Assembly (NCBI GenBank): GCA_964482495.1
Contig: CAYZXS010000003.1
Span: 1 to 64,000 of the forward strand
DNA from: J029 sp964482495
GTDB lineage: Bacteria > Planctomycetota > UBA1135
Direction: 5' to 3'
Length of the DNA stretch: 64,000 bases
The translations under genes were made by a program, and so were the position numbers. Under the pieces are notes generated by a model. That model saw only the letters and a list, made by a program, of their open reading frames with translations. It did no database searches and was not told the origin of the DNA. Of this stretch, positions 1-6,911 are shown piece by piece; within the stretch, counting starts at the first letter, position 1, and each line of letters begins with the position of its first letter.

Positions 1-77
1 GGCGGGCTCCGAGTTGCGGCGCGGCGGCGTGAGAGCGCTTCGCTCGGTCAAAGCCGCGCGCAAGCTCGGAGCCCGCC
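1..77. repeat. Long imperfect inverted repeat (possible terminator)
   Basis: The arms at 1-25 and 53-77 are complementary: the outer 13 bases match perfectly, then there is a one-base offset, then the innermost 7 bases pair. A second small hairpin, GAGCG-CTT-CGCTC, lies inside the loop at 33-45. The structure starts 20 bases beyond the stop of the response regulator gene, so it could end that transcript. The far side is cut off by the window edge, so a following T-tract cannot be checked. It could instead be a genome-wide intergenic repeat. Confidence 0.55.
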
Positions 78-96
78 GCCCCTCCGCGGCCCAGGG

Positions 97-783
97 CTAC
101 TTCAGGCGGTACCCAATCCCGCGGACCGTCAAAATATGCTGCGGATCCGAGGGGTCGACCTCGAAGCGTCGCCGCAGTCGGACGACGAAGTTGTCGACGG
201 TGCGGGGCGTCGGGTCCGCTTCACCACCCCAGACGTTGTCGAGGATGTCGTTGCGGCTGACGATGGCGCCGCGGGACTCGATCAGCAGCTTGAGGATGCC
301 GAATTCCTTGACCGGCAGGGTCTCCTTGCTGCCGTCCTGGCTCTGGGCCTCGTGGGTGACGAGGTCGATCCAGCCCTGGCCGATCTCCACCTTCCCTTCC
401 GCCGGGGACTCAGCCCAGCCGACGCGGCGCAGCAGGGCGTGGACCCGGGCCAGCAGCTCGTCGAGGTGGAAGGGCTTGACCAGGTAGTCGTCGCCGCCGG
501 CCATCAGGCCCTCGACCCGGTCGTGGGGCAGGTCGCGGGCAGTCAGGAACAGCACCGGGGTGCGGATGCCCTCCTCGCGCAGCGCCTTGCAGACCTCGAA
601 GCCGTCCATGTCGGGCAGCATGACGTCGAGCAGGATCAGGCCGATGCCGCCGGCGCGGGCCTCGCGCAGGCCGGCCGGGCCGTCGGCGGCGTGGATGGTG
701 CGGTAGCCCTCGTCTTCGAGGTTGTCGCAGACCAGCCGCGCGATCCGCGGCTCGTCTTCCACCACCAGGATGCGGTCACTCAT
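97..783 (-). CDS. Two-component response regulator, OmpR/PhoB family
   Basis: DNA-binding response regulator of 228 residues, the normal length for the OmpR family. The receiver domain covers about residues 1-118, with the acidic pair near E9/D10, the phosphoacceptor D53 in LLDVMLP and the conserved K103 in LVKPFH. A winged-helix effector domain fills about 130-227 and ends in the typical TVRGIGYRLK. The ATG (781-783) overlaps the TGA of the upstream histidine kinase gene as ATGA, so the two are translationally coupled and form one sensor-regulator pair. The signal sensed and the target genes cannot be read from the sequence. A long inverted repeat follows the stop. Confidence 0.95.
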   Translation of the reverse strand: MSDRILVVEDEPRIARLVCDNLEDEGYRTIHAADGPAGLREARAGGIGLILLDVMLPDMDGFEVCKALREEGIRTPVLFLTARDLPHDRVEGLMAGGDDYLVKPFHLDELLARVHALLRRVGWAESPAEGKVEIGQGWIDLVTHEAQSQDGSKETLPVKEFGILKLLIESRGAIVSRNDILDNVWGGEADPTPRTVDNFVVRLRRRFEVDPSDPQHILTVRGIGYRLK

Positions 784-1877
784 GCTCGTTCGGGGCTCAG
801 CGGCCAGCGCACGGTGAAGGCGGCGCCCTGGCCGTGGCCGTCGCTGTGGGCGGAGATGGTAGCGCCCTGCGCCCGGGCAAGCTCGCGCACCAGGTAGAGA
901 CCCAGGCCGCTGCCCGGCGCCGTGCGGACCCGCTCGTCGCCGGCGCGCCAAAAGCGTTCGAACAGCCTTCTCTTCTCCTCGGCGCTGAAGCCGCGGCCGT
1001 GGTCCTGGAGCTGGAGCACGGCGTAGGCGTGGTGGGCCTCGAGCGACAAGCGGGCCGGCTTGCCTTCGCCGTACTTGCGGGCGTTCTCCAGCAGGTTGCT
1101 GAGGATCGGGCCGAGGGCGGTGGGGTCGGCTTCGGCCATCACCTGCTCCGGCAGGTCGACCTCGAGCCAGGCGTCGCAGCCGGGGACCCGGGCGCGGAAG
1201 CGGCGCAGCTCCTCGCGGATCGCGGCGGCCAGGTCCATGCGCCGCGGCGAGGCCTCGAAGGCCTTGGCGTCGAGCCGGCCGACCGCGAGCACGTTCTCGA
1301 CCAGGCCGTCGAGCCGGGTCAGGTCCTCGATCATGCCCTGGGCATACATCGGCGCCTTCTTGGGGTCGGGCCGGCGCATCAGCGACTCGACCGCCAGCCG
1401 CAAGGACTGGAGCGGCGAGCGGAATTCGTGGGTCACGGCGTGCAGGAAGTTGGACTCCTGCAGCGCCAGCCGGGTCTCGCGCTTGGCCGCGCGGAGCAGG
1501 AACCACAAGGCGAAGCCCCACAGCGCCAGGAAGAAGGAGCCCTCGCCGACCACCATGGCCTGGCGCTTGCTCCGCTCCCGGTCCAGCTCGGCCAGGGCCT
1601 CGGCGCTGGTCTGGAGCTCGAGGCCCTGGCCCTGCGGCACCGGCGCGATGCCCGGGAAGCGGCCGGCGATCTCGCGCCAGGCGTCCGCGGCGCTGGTGCC
1701 GTCGGCCATGTGGTCGACCAGCTCGACCTCGGCCAGGGCCTGGAGCTGCTGCAGGCTGCGGAATCCGATCTGGTACTGGGCCTCGCCCCGGGTCCAGAGG
1801 GTGATGCCCCACCAGGACAGCTGCGCCAGGAACAAGGTGGCGACGAGCAGGATCCAGAGCGGCAGGCGGGGGCCCAT
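780..1877 (-). CDS. Sensor histidine kinase (HisKA-HATPase_c)
   Basis: Membrane sensor kinase, about 365 residues from the start at 1877. TM1 is at about residues 7-28, a periplasmic stretch of about 80 residues follows, and TM2 is at about 112-130. The H-box HEFRSP carries the phosphoacceptor H150. The ATP lid follows: N box LLENARKYGEG, G1 DHGRGF, and G2 GSGLGLYLVREL. The start at 1877 was chosen because the membrane segment follows at once; an upstream ATG at 1925 would add 16 polar residues. The short extracytoplasmic part matches no sensor domain I recognise. It phosphorylates the response regulator encoded directly downstream with a 4-base overlap. Confidence 0.93.
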   Translation of the reverse strand: MGPRLPLWILLVATLFLAQLSWWGITLWTRGEAQYQIGFRSLQQLQALAEVELVDHMADGTSAADAWREIAGRFPGIAPVPQGQGLELQTSAEALAELDRERSKRQAMVVGEGSFFLALWGFALWFLLRAAKRETRLALQESNFLHAVTHEFRSPLQSLRLAVESLMRRPDPKKAPMYAQGMIEDLTRLDGLVENVLAVGRLDAKAFEASPRRMDLAAAIREELRRFRARVPGCDAWLEVDLPEQVMAEADPTALGPILSNLLENARKYGEGKPARLSLEAHHAYAVLQLQDHGRGFSAEEKRRLFERFWRAGDERVRTAPGSGLGLYLVRELARAQGATISAHSDGHGQGAAFTVRWPLSPERA

Positions 1878-1942
1878 TTCTCGGACTACAATAGAAGCGC
1901 CCCGCCCGCGGGGAAGCTCCATCACCCCTCTGCTGCCACCTC
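1878..1942. promoter_or_regulatory. Divergent promoter region, kinase / PHP-like gene
   Basis: This 65-base gap separates two divergent genes. It holds TACAAT (1887-1892) reading right and, overlapping it, TATTGT (1888-1893) reading left. Both resemble -10 hexamers in an otherwise GC-rich sequence. The left-facing one lies 10 bases from the kinase ATG. No clear -35 boxes are visible. Confidence 0.35.
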
Positions 1943-3751
1943 ATGCGTCTCCACCCCGCCCTGCTCCTGGTCCCGGCCGGCTTCGCCCTCGGCCTGTTCT
2001 CTCAGCCCGCCGCCGCCGACGACGCCGGCCCGGCGCTCGCGGACGGCGAGGTCCAGGTCCTGCCCTTCGGCCTCATGGAGCAGGTCCGCCGCACCGACGT
2101 CACGGTGCCGATGAAGGTCCAGGTCTACAACCCCGGCGAGGCCGGCGTGGCCCTCGAGGGCCTGCGGGTGCTCGAAGCCGGCGGCCGGAGCCTGGCGCAG
2201 GTCGACCTGCACGGCGAGCGGCTGCTGGGCGACGGCGGCATGGTCGCCGACCTCTACCTGAAGCAGGAGCTGATCGACCCCGAGCTGTCCCACCGCCACG
2301 GGCATCGGATCTTCGTGCCGCTCGACCAGCGGCCCGAGCTGCAGCCCGAGAACGAGGCGCGGTTGTTCCTGGACATCGTCGACGCCGTCCAGGAGCTGAA
2401 GCAGACCGGCGCTCCCCAGCTCAAGAACGTCCACTTCGAGCTCGACCTGGCGCCCCTGTTCTCCGGCGCCGAGGTGGGGGACGAGGCCGCGGTCGACGTC
2501 GTGCTCGACTACCGCAAGGCCGACGGCTCCCTGGCCCAGGCGGTCCTGACGCACGGCATCGAGCTGCTGCCGGACTACCTGGCGCCGCCCGCCGAGTGGC
2601 ACGCGGCCATGGGCTCCGGCCGCGCCGCGGGCGCCTGGTACGCCGGCGATTTGCACGTCCACAACTGCCGCGACGAGGCGGTCGGCGGCTGCCCGAGCTG
2701 CGCCGCGGAGTCGGTGAACATCACCGGCGCCTTCACCAACGCCGACCTGAAGCCGCAGTTCCAGGCGCTGGGGATGGACTTCTTCAGCACCACCACCCAC
2801 TCCTACTGCATCCAGAGCCCGAACGAGTTCGCTCTGGTCAAGAACGAGGCCGACACCCTCGACGACGCCGGCTTCGTGGTCATCTGCGGCACCGAGGTCT
2901 CCGGCGAGGAGACCGGCTCGCAGTGGGGCAGCGACAGCGCCGACGCCCTGTGCTACCTCGGCTTCGGCAGCCCGGTCCACCACATGGGCGCCCACGCGAT
3001 CACCTCGCGCAAGTACGGCGGCGACGACGGCTTCCTCGACTTCTGCGACGACCCCAAGCGCTCGCAGTGGAAGAACGTGCCGGCGATCAAGGCCGAGGGC
3101 GGCTTCGCCATCGCCAACCACCCCAACGGTATGTGGGGCTTCAACTCGGTGGCCGGCTTCCGCGGCTTCAACCACGGCTACACCTTCGGCACCGAGATCT
3201 GGAACGGCGACACCTTCACCCCCAACGCCCCGCACGTCTGGTGGTGGAAGGAGCGCATGCTCGACGGCGAGTTCACCTACCCGATGTCGGGCAGCGACAC
3301 CCACGACACCGCCATGGACTTCGGCGCCCTGCACGTCTGGGCCGAGGGGACCTACAGCGAGAGCGCGCTGCTGGCCGGGATCGGCAGCGGCCGCGCCTAC
3401 CTGAGCAACGGCCCCTTCCTCGACCTGCAGATGCGCGACCACCACGGCCGCAAGGCCGACGGCGGCGCCCGCTTCACCGCCCAGGCCAGCAAGATCCCGC
3501 CGGGGCACCCGGTCGACATCGAGGTCTACTACAACGTCGCTCAGGACTCGGTGATCCGGGTCTACCGCGGCGAGGTCGGCGCCGCCGACGAGGTCCTGCT
3601 GCAGGAGTTCACCGGCGTCACCGGCAGCGGTAGCGTGATCGTGCCCTCGACCGTCGAGCCCACCGGCAGCGCCTGGTACCGGGCCGAGGTCGAGTACTCG
3701 AACGCCCAGGCCGGCGCCTGGGCCATGCCGATCTACTTCATCCTGAGCTGA
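1943..3751 (+). CDS. Secreted PHP-like (CehA/McbA-type) metallohydrolase
   Basis: Exported protein of 602 residues with a signal peptide (about 1-25, cleavage after AAA). The first 220 residues look like an accessory beta domain. The region from about 234 carries a PHP-type metal motif, GDLHVHN (H238, H240), and near the end of the domain SGSDTHD (D452, H454), with further His at GAHAIT and ANHPNG. This pattern fits the CehA/McbA-like branch of PHP phosphoesterase/amidohydrolases. A final beta domain (about 500-602) follows. The substrate is unknown. A Cys-rich insertion (CRDEAVGGCPSC) right after the HxH motif is unusual. It is divergent from the kinase gene and lies 39 bases before RNase D. 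Confidence 0.65.
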   Translation: MRLHPALLLVPAGFALGLFSQPAAADDAGPALADGEVQVLPFGLMEQVRRTDVTVPMKVQVYNPGEAGVALEGLRVLEAGGRSLAQVDLHGERLLGDGGMVADLYLKQELIDPELSHRHGHRIFVPLDQRPELQPENEARLFLDIVDAVQELKQTGAPQLKNVHFELDLAPLFSGAEVGDEAAVDVVLDYRKADGSLAQAVLTHGIELLPDYLAPPAEWHAAMGSGRAAGAWYAGDLHVHNCRDEAVGGCPSCAAESVNITGAFTNADLKPQFQALGMDFFSTTTHSYCIQSPNEFALVKNEADTLDDAGFVVICGTEVSGEETGSQWGSDSADALCYLGFGSPVHHMGAHAITSRKYGGDDGFLDFCDDPKRSQWKNVPAIKAEGGFAIANHPNGMWGFNSVAGFRGFNHGYTFGTEIWNGDTFTPNAPHVWWWKERMLDGEFTYPMSGSDTHDTAMDFGALHVWAEGTYSESALLAGIGSGRAYLSNGPFLDLQMRDHHGRKADGGARFTAQASKIPPGHPVDIEVYYNVAQDSVIRVYRGEVGAADEVLLQEFTGVTGSGSVIVPSTVEPTGSAWYRAEVEYSNAQAGAWAMPIYFILS

Positions 3752-3790
3752 CCCTGGAACCGAGCGCCGCTCACGAGGCCGAACGGCCGC

Positions 3791-4972
3791 ATGCCTGAAC
3801 GGATCCCCCCCGACTGGTCCCCGGTCCGCCACGTCCGCACCCCCGAGGAGCTGGACGCGGCCCTTCGCGAATGGCGCGCCGCCGGCGTGCTCGGCGTCGA
3901 CACCGAGGCCAATTCCTTCTTCGCCTACACCGACCGCCTGTGCCTGTTCCAGGTCACGGCGGACGACACCGACTACCTGGTCGACCCGATCGCCCTCGGC
4001 GACGGCCTGCGCGCCGCCAAGGAGCTGCTCGAGGACCCGGCGGTGGTGAAGATCTTCCACGCCGCCGAGTTCGACCTGATGCTGATCAAGAAGGACCTCG
4101 GCGCCGAGGTCCGCGGGCTCTTCGACACCCAGGTGGCGATGACCTTGCTCCAGCACGAGAAGACCGGGCTGGCGGCGCTGATCGAGTCCTACTACGGCAT
4201 GGTGCTGTCGAAGAAGGAGCAGCGCTCCGACTGGGGCCGGCGGCCGCTGAGCGAGTCGCAGGTGGCCTACGCCCGCATCGACACCCACTTCTTGCCGGAC
4301 CTCTACCAGCGCCTGACCGCCGAGCTGGAGGAGAAGGGCATGACCGCCGCCGCGCACGGGGAGTTCGAGCGCCAGGAGCGCGAGGTGCTGCCGCCGCGCG
4401 AGCCGAACTTCGACGGCTGGAAGAAGATGAAGGGAGCCCGCGGCATGGACCCGGCCGCCGCCGCCCGGCTGCGGGCGGTGTTCCGCTGGCGCGAGGAGAC
4501 CGCGCAGGAGCGCGACAAGCCGGTGTTCCGGGTCATGGCCAACGAGACCCTGATCGATCTGGCCAAGCAGCCGCCGCGCGACACCAAGGATCTGGCTGGC
4601 CGGAGGGGCATCGGCTGGGGCAACGCCCGCAAGATCGGCAAGCAGCTGCTCGAGGCGCTGAGCGCCGCAGAGGGTGAATCCACCAGCGACCACATCCCGG
4701 AGAAGGTCAGCCGCGAGGAGCGCAACCGGCGCCGCCAGCAGCGGGACAACCAGGACGCGCTGCGCAAGTGGCGCAAACTGCGTGCCGACGCCCTCGGCCT
4801 GCCCAGCGAGCGGCTGATCCACCGCCGCCACCTCGAGGAGATCGGCAAGCGCCTGCCGCGCACGCGGGCGGAGCTGGCGGACACCGTTGCGCTCAACGAC
4901 TGGCAGCGCGAAAATCTGGAGGACTCTCTGCTGGAGGTCCTCGCGACCCTCCCGAACCCGAACCAGGAATGA
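3791..4972 (+). CDS. rnd: Ribonuclease D
   Basis: 3'-5' exoribonuclease of the DEDD family, acting in tRNA 3' processing and RNA decay. It has 393 residues, close to the usual 370-390. Exo I is GVDTEA (D37, E39), Exo II is HAAEFDL (D95), and Exo III is YARIDTHFL (Y160, D164), so the four metal-binding acids and the Tyr are all present. One HRDC domain is clear at about 215-300 (RVMANETLIDLA), and a second, weaker C-terminal helical region fits the usual two-HRDC layout. The stop overlaps the start of the following small Cys-rich gene (ATGA), an unusual partner for RNase D. Confidence 0.93.
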   Translation: MPERIPPDWSPVRHVRTPEELDAALREWRAAGVLGVDTEANSFFAYTDRLCLFQVTADDTDYLVDPIALGDGLRAAKELLEDPAVVKIFHAAEFDLMLIKKDLGAEVRGLFDTQVAMTLLQHEKTGLAALIESYYGMVLSKKEQRSDWGRRPLSESQVAYARIDTHFLPDLYQRLTAELEEKGMTAAAHGEFERQEREVLPPREPNFDGWKKMKGARGMDPAAAARLRAVFRWREETAQERDKPVFRVMANETLIDLAKQPPRDTKDLAGRRGIGWGNARKIGKQLLEALSAAEGESTSDHIPEKVSREERNRRRQQRDNQDALRKWRKLRADALGLPSERLIHRRHLEEIGKRLPRTRAELADTVALNDWQRENLEDSLLEVLATLPNPNQE

Positions 4973-5196
4973 AGATGAAGCACCTCCTCCTGGGCCTCGC
5001 CGCCCTCGCCCTGATCCTCGCCCCCGCCTGCACCAGCGCCGGCGCCTGCGGCGACGCCTGCACCGACACCTGCTGCGCCGCCGAGAAGTCCTGCGGTGAC
5101 GACTGCACCAAGCCCTGCTGCGCCGAGAAGGAAATGGCGCAGTGCTGCAAGGACGCCGCCGCGCTCGGCAAGGAGTGCGAGAAGTGCGCTAAGTAG
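4969..5196 (+). CDS. Small secreted Cys-rich protein with tandem CGDxCTxxCCA motif
   Basis: A 75-residue protein with a hydrophobic leader (about 5-20) ending in APAC, so it is either signal-peptidase-cleaved or a lipoprotein with an imperfect lipobox. Thirteen residues are Cys. Two units 15 residues apart repeat the pattern C-G-D-x-C-T-x-x-C-C-A (C27-A37 and C42-A52), followed by QCC and CEKC. No family is recognised; extracytoplasmic metal binding or a disulfide-rich fold are the obvious options. The start was set at 4969 because MKMKH plus the hydrophobic stretch makes a standard leader and it overlaps the RNase D stop by ATGA. A strong terminator follows. Confidence 0.8.
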   Translation: MKMKHLLLGLAALALILAPACTSAGACGDACTDTCCAAEKSCGDDCTKPCCAEKEMAQCCKDAAALGKECEKCAK

Positions 5197-5213
5197 CGGC
5201 CCGAGGCCGCTCG

Positions 5214-5251
5214 AAACGCCCCGGCAGGCACCGAAGCCCGCCGGGGCGTTT
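5214..5251. terminator. Bidirectional intrinsic terminator
   Basis: A perfect 12-base inverted repeat, AAACGCCCCGGC at 5214-5225 and its complement at 5240-5251, with a 14-base loop. The A-run before and T-run after the GC stem let it work on both strands. It sits between the convergent Cys-rich gene and the DsbA-like gene. Confidence 0.88.
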
Positions 5252-5262
5252 CTCGTTCGGGG

Positions 5263-5877
5263 TCAAGCCAGGAGCCCGGCGCCCTGGAGCGCCGACCGCA
5301 GCCCGGCGGCGTCGAGCCAGCCGCTGGCGAGGAGCCGGTCCTCGCCGTCCTGCGTCACGCCGATGCTGGGAAAGGAGCGGACGCCGAGCAGGCGGCGGCG
5401 GGCGAAGTCGGCCTCGAGGCGGGCCTGAGTGGCGGGGGCGTCGAGCTCGGCGCGGAAGCCGGCCGGGTCGAGGCCGAGCTCTGCGGCGAGCGCCGCGAGG
5501 GTGGCGGCGTCCGAGGGGTTGCGGGCCTCCTGGTAGTAGGCGCGCTGGATCGCGGCGAGCATCTCCCGGCCGCGGCCGCGCGCGCCGGCCACCAGGACCG
5601 CGCGGCAGGAGGGGTAGGTGGAGCGGCGCGGCTGGCAGCGGCTCCAGAAGTCGTGGTTGAAGGCGACGCCGGTGCGGGCGGTCACCTCGCGCCAAGCACC
5701 CTGGACGTAGCGGCGGGTGTCCTCGTCCATCGGCGCGTCGCTGTCGGGCGCCAGGCCGCCCATGATCAGCTCCACGCTCACTCCGGGCGCGAGCTCCTGC
5801 TCGAGCTCGGCGAGCACCGGCGCGAAGCCGTAGCACCAGGAGCACATCGGGTCGACGACGTAGAGCAGGCGGCGCAT
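5263..5877 (-). CDS. DsbA-family thioredoxin-fold oxidoreductase (FrnE-like)
   Basis: A 204-residue protein with a thioredoxin-fold CxxC at the extreme N-terminus (C12-S-W-C15) followed by a long helical insertion, the architecture of the FrnE/DsbA-like group. No signal peptide is visible, so it is probably cytoplasmic. A conserved-looking SFPSIGVTQDG segment near 167-177 carries the cis-Pro-like turn expected opposite the active site. It starts one base after the stop of the G3E GTPase gene, so both are on one transcript. Function: thiol-disulfide exchange or a related thiol reaction; the partner is unknown. Confidence 0.82.
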   Translation of the reverse strand: MRRLLYVVDPMCSWCYGFAPVLAELEQELAPGVSVELIMGGLAPDSDAPMDEDTRRYVQGAWREVTARTGVAFNHDFWSRCQPRRSTYPSCRAVLVAGARGRGREMLAAIQRAYYQEARNPSDAATLAALAAELGLDPAGFRAELDAPATQARLEADFARRRLLGVRSFPSIGVTQDGEDRLLASGWLDAAGLRSALQGAGLLA

Positions 5878-5878
5878 T

Positions 5879-6853
5879 TCAGTCGGCCGCGATCGCCGCT
5901 CGCAGGCCGCGTTCGAGCACCTCGCGCTCGAGCCCGCGGCCGATGAAGACCAGCTCGGTGCGCGGCGGACCCTGCCACGGGCCGGCGGCGTCGACGGTGT
6001 AGAGCTCGTAGGTGCCTTGGAGCACTGCGGCCTCCTCGTGGCCGGCCAGGCGCAGGAAGCCCTTCCAGCGCACCAGCTCGCCGCCGAGCATGCGGGCGCA
6101 GGAGTCGAGCCAGAGCTGGGCCTTGAGCTCGTCCAGCGGCTCGTCGGCGCGCAGGGTGACCGCGCGCAGGTCGCCGTGGTCGTGGTGGAGCTCGTCGGTG
6201 CTGATCTGGAGGTCCAGCTGCCGCGGCGGCCGCTCGGCCAGGATCTCGGCCGGTTCGACCGCGGCGTCCTGGCAGCGCAGCAGCGGCGCCACCGGGTTCA
6301 TGGCCTGCAGCCGGGCCTCGACCGCGTCGAGCTGGTCGGCGGCGGCGAGGTCGGTCTTGTTGAGGAGCAGCAGCTCGGCCAGCGCCACCTGGTCGCGCGC
6401 CGCCACCTCGGTCAAGGCCCGGCCGGCGTGGCGGGCGTCGACCAGCGCCACGATGGAAGCCACGCGGTAGCCGAAGGCGACCGAGTCCTCGACCAGGAAG
6501 GTGCGCAGGAGCGGCGCCGGCTCGGCGATGCCGGTGGTCTCGAGCAGCACGTGGTCGAAGCGTCGGCGGGGGAGCAGGCCGCCGAGCCGGCGCTGCCGCA
6601 GCCGGGCCAGCGCCGCCACCAGGTCGCCGCGCACGGTGCAGCAGACGCAGCCGTTCGAGAGCTCGACCAGGTCCTCGTCGACCCGCTTGACCAGCCGCTG
6701 GTCGACGCCGATGTCGCCGAACTCGTTCACCAGCACCGCGAAGCGGCGGCCGCCGGGCTCGCTCAGGAGCCGGTTCAAGAGCGTGGTCTTGCCGGCGCCC
6801 AGCCAGCCGGTCAGCAGCGTGACCGGGGTGCGCGGATCCTGGGTCGGGGTCAT
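5879..6853 (-). CDS. G3E-family GTPase (CobW/YjiA-like metal chaperone)
   Basis: A 324-residue GTPase of the CobW/ZNG1/YjiA family. The P-loop is GWLGAGKTT (about 16-24). The family metal-binding motif GCVCC contains the CxCC at 69-72. Downstream are ETTGIAEP (switch region) and NKTDL (guanine specificity). A CobW C-terminal domain occupies about 220-324. These proteins hand metal, often zinc, to target enzymes. The ATG at 6853 directly precedes a normal N-terminus; a longer in-frame extension upstream crosses the priA promoter and is rejected. It shares an operon with the DsbA-like gene and is divergent from priA. Confidence 0.92.
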   Translation of the reverse strand: MTPTQDPRTPVTLLTGWLGAGKTTLLNRLLSEPGGRRFAVLVNEFGDIGVDQRLVKRVDEDLVELSNGCVCCTVRGDLVAALARLRQRRLGGLLPRRRFDHVLLETTGIAEPAPLLRTFLVEDSVAFGYRVASIVALVDARHAGRALTEVAARDQVALAELLLLNKTDLAAADQLDAVEARLQAMNPVAPLLRCQDAAVEPAEILAERPPRQLDLQISTDELHHDHGDLRAVTLRADEPLDELKAQLWLDSCARMLGGELVRWKGFLRLAGHEEAAVLQGTYELYTVDAAGPWQGPPRTELVFIGRGLEREVLERGLRAAIAAD

Positions 6854-6897
6854 CGAAGGGGAAGCGTAACCGCGACCGGGCAGGGCCGTCTGCCCTC

Positions 6898-6903
6898 TAG
6901 AAT
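6898..6903 (+). promoter_or_regulatory. -10-like hexamer TAGAAT before priA
   Basis: TAGAAT ends 8 bases before the priA ATG, leaving no room for a Shine-Dalgarno site if transcription begins 6-8 bases after the hexamer. It is one of seven such cases in the window (see findings). Confidence 0.45.
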
Positions 6904-6911
6904 GCCCGCGC

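Noticed and set aside
1922..4831. 969-residue minus-strand open frame
   Set aside because: It is antisense to the PHP-like and RNase D genes and has the Val/Gly/His/Asp/Gln-rich composition typical of shadow frames in GC-rich DNA; no motif is present.
5096..5428. Small open frames across the terminator at 5214-5251
   Set aside because: They are out of frame with the Cys-rich and DsbA-like genes and run through the terminator stem.
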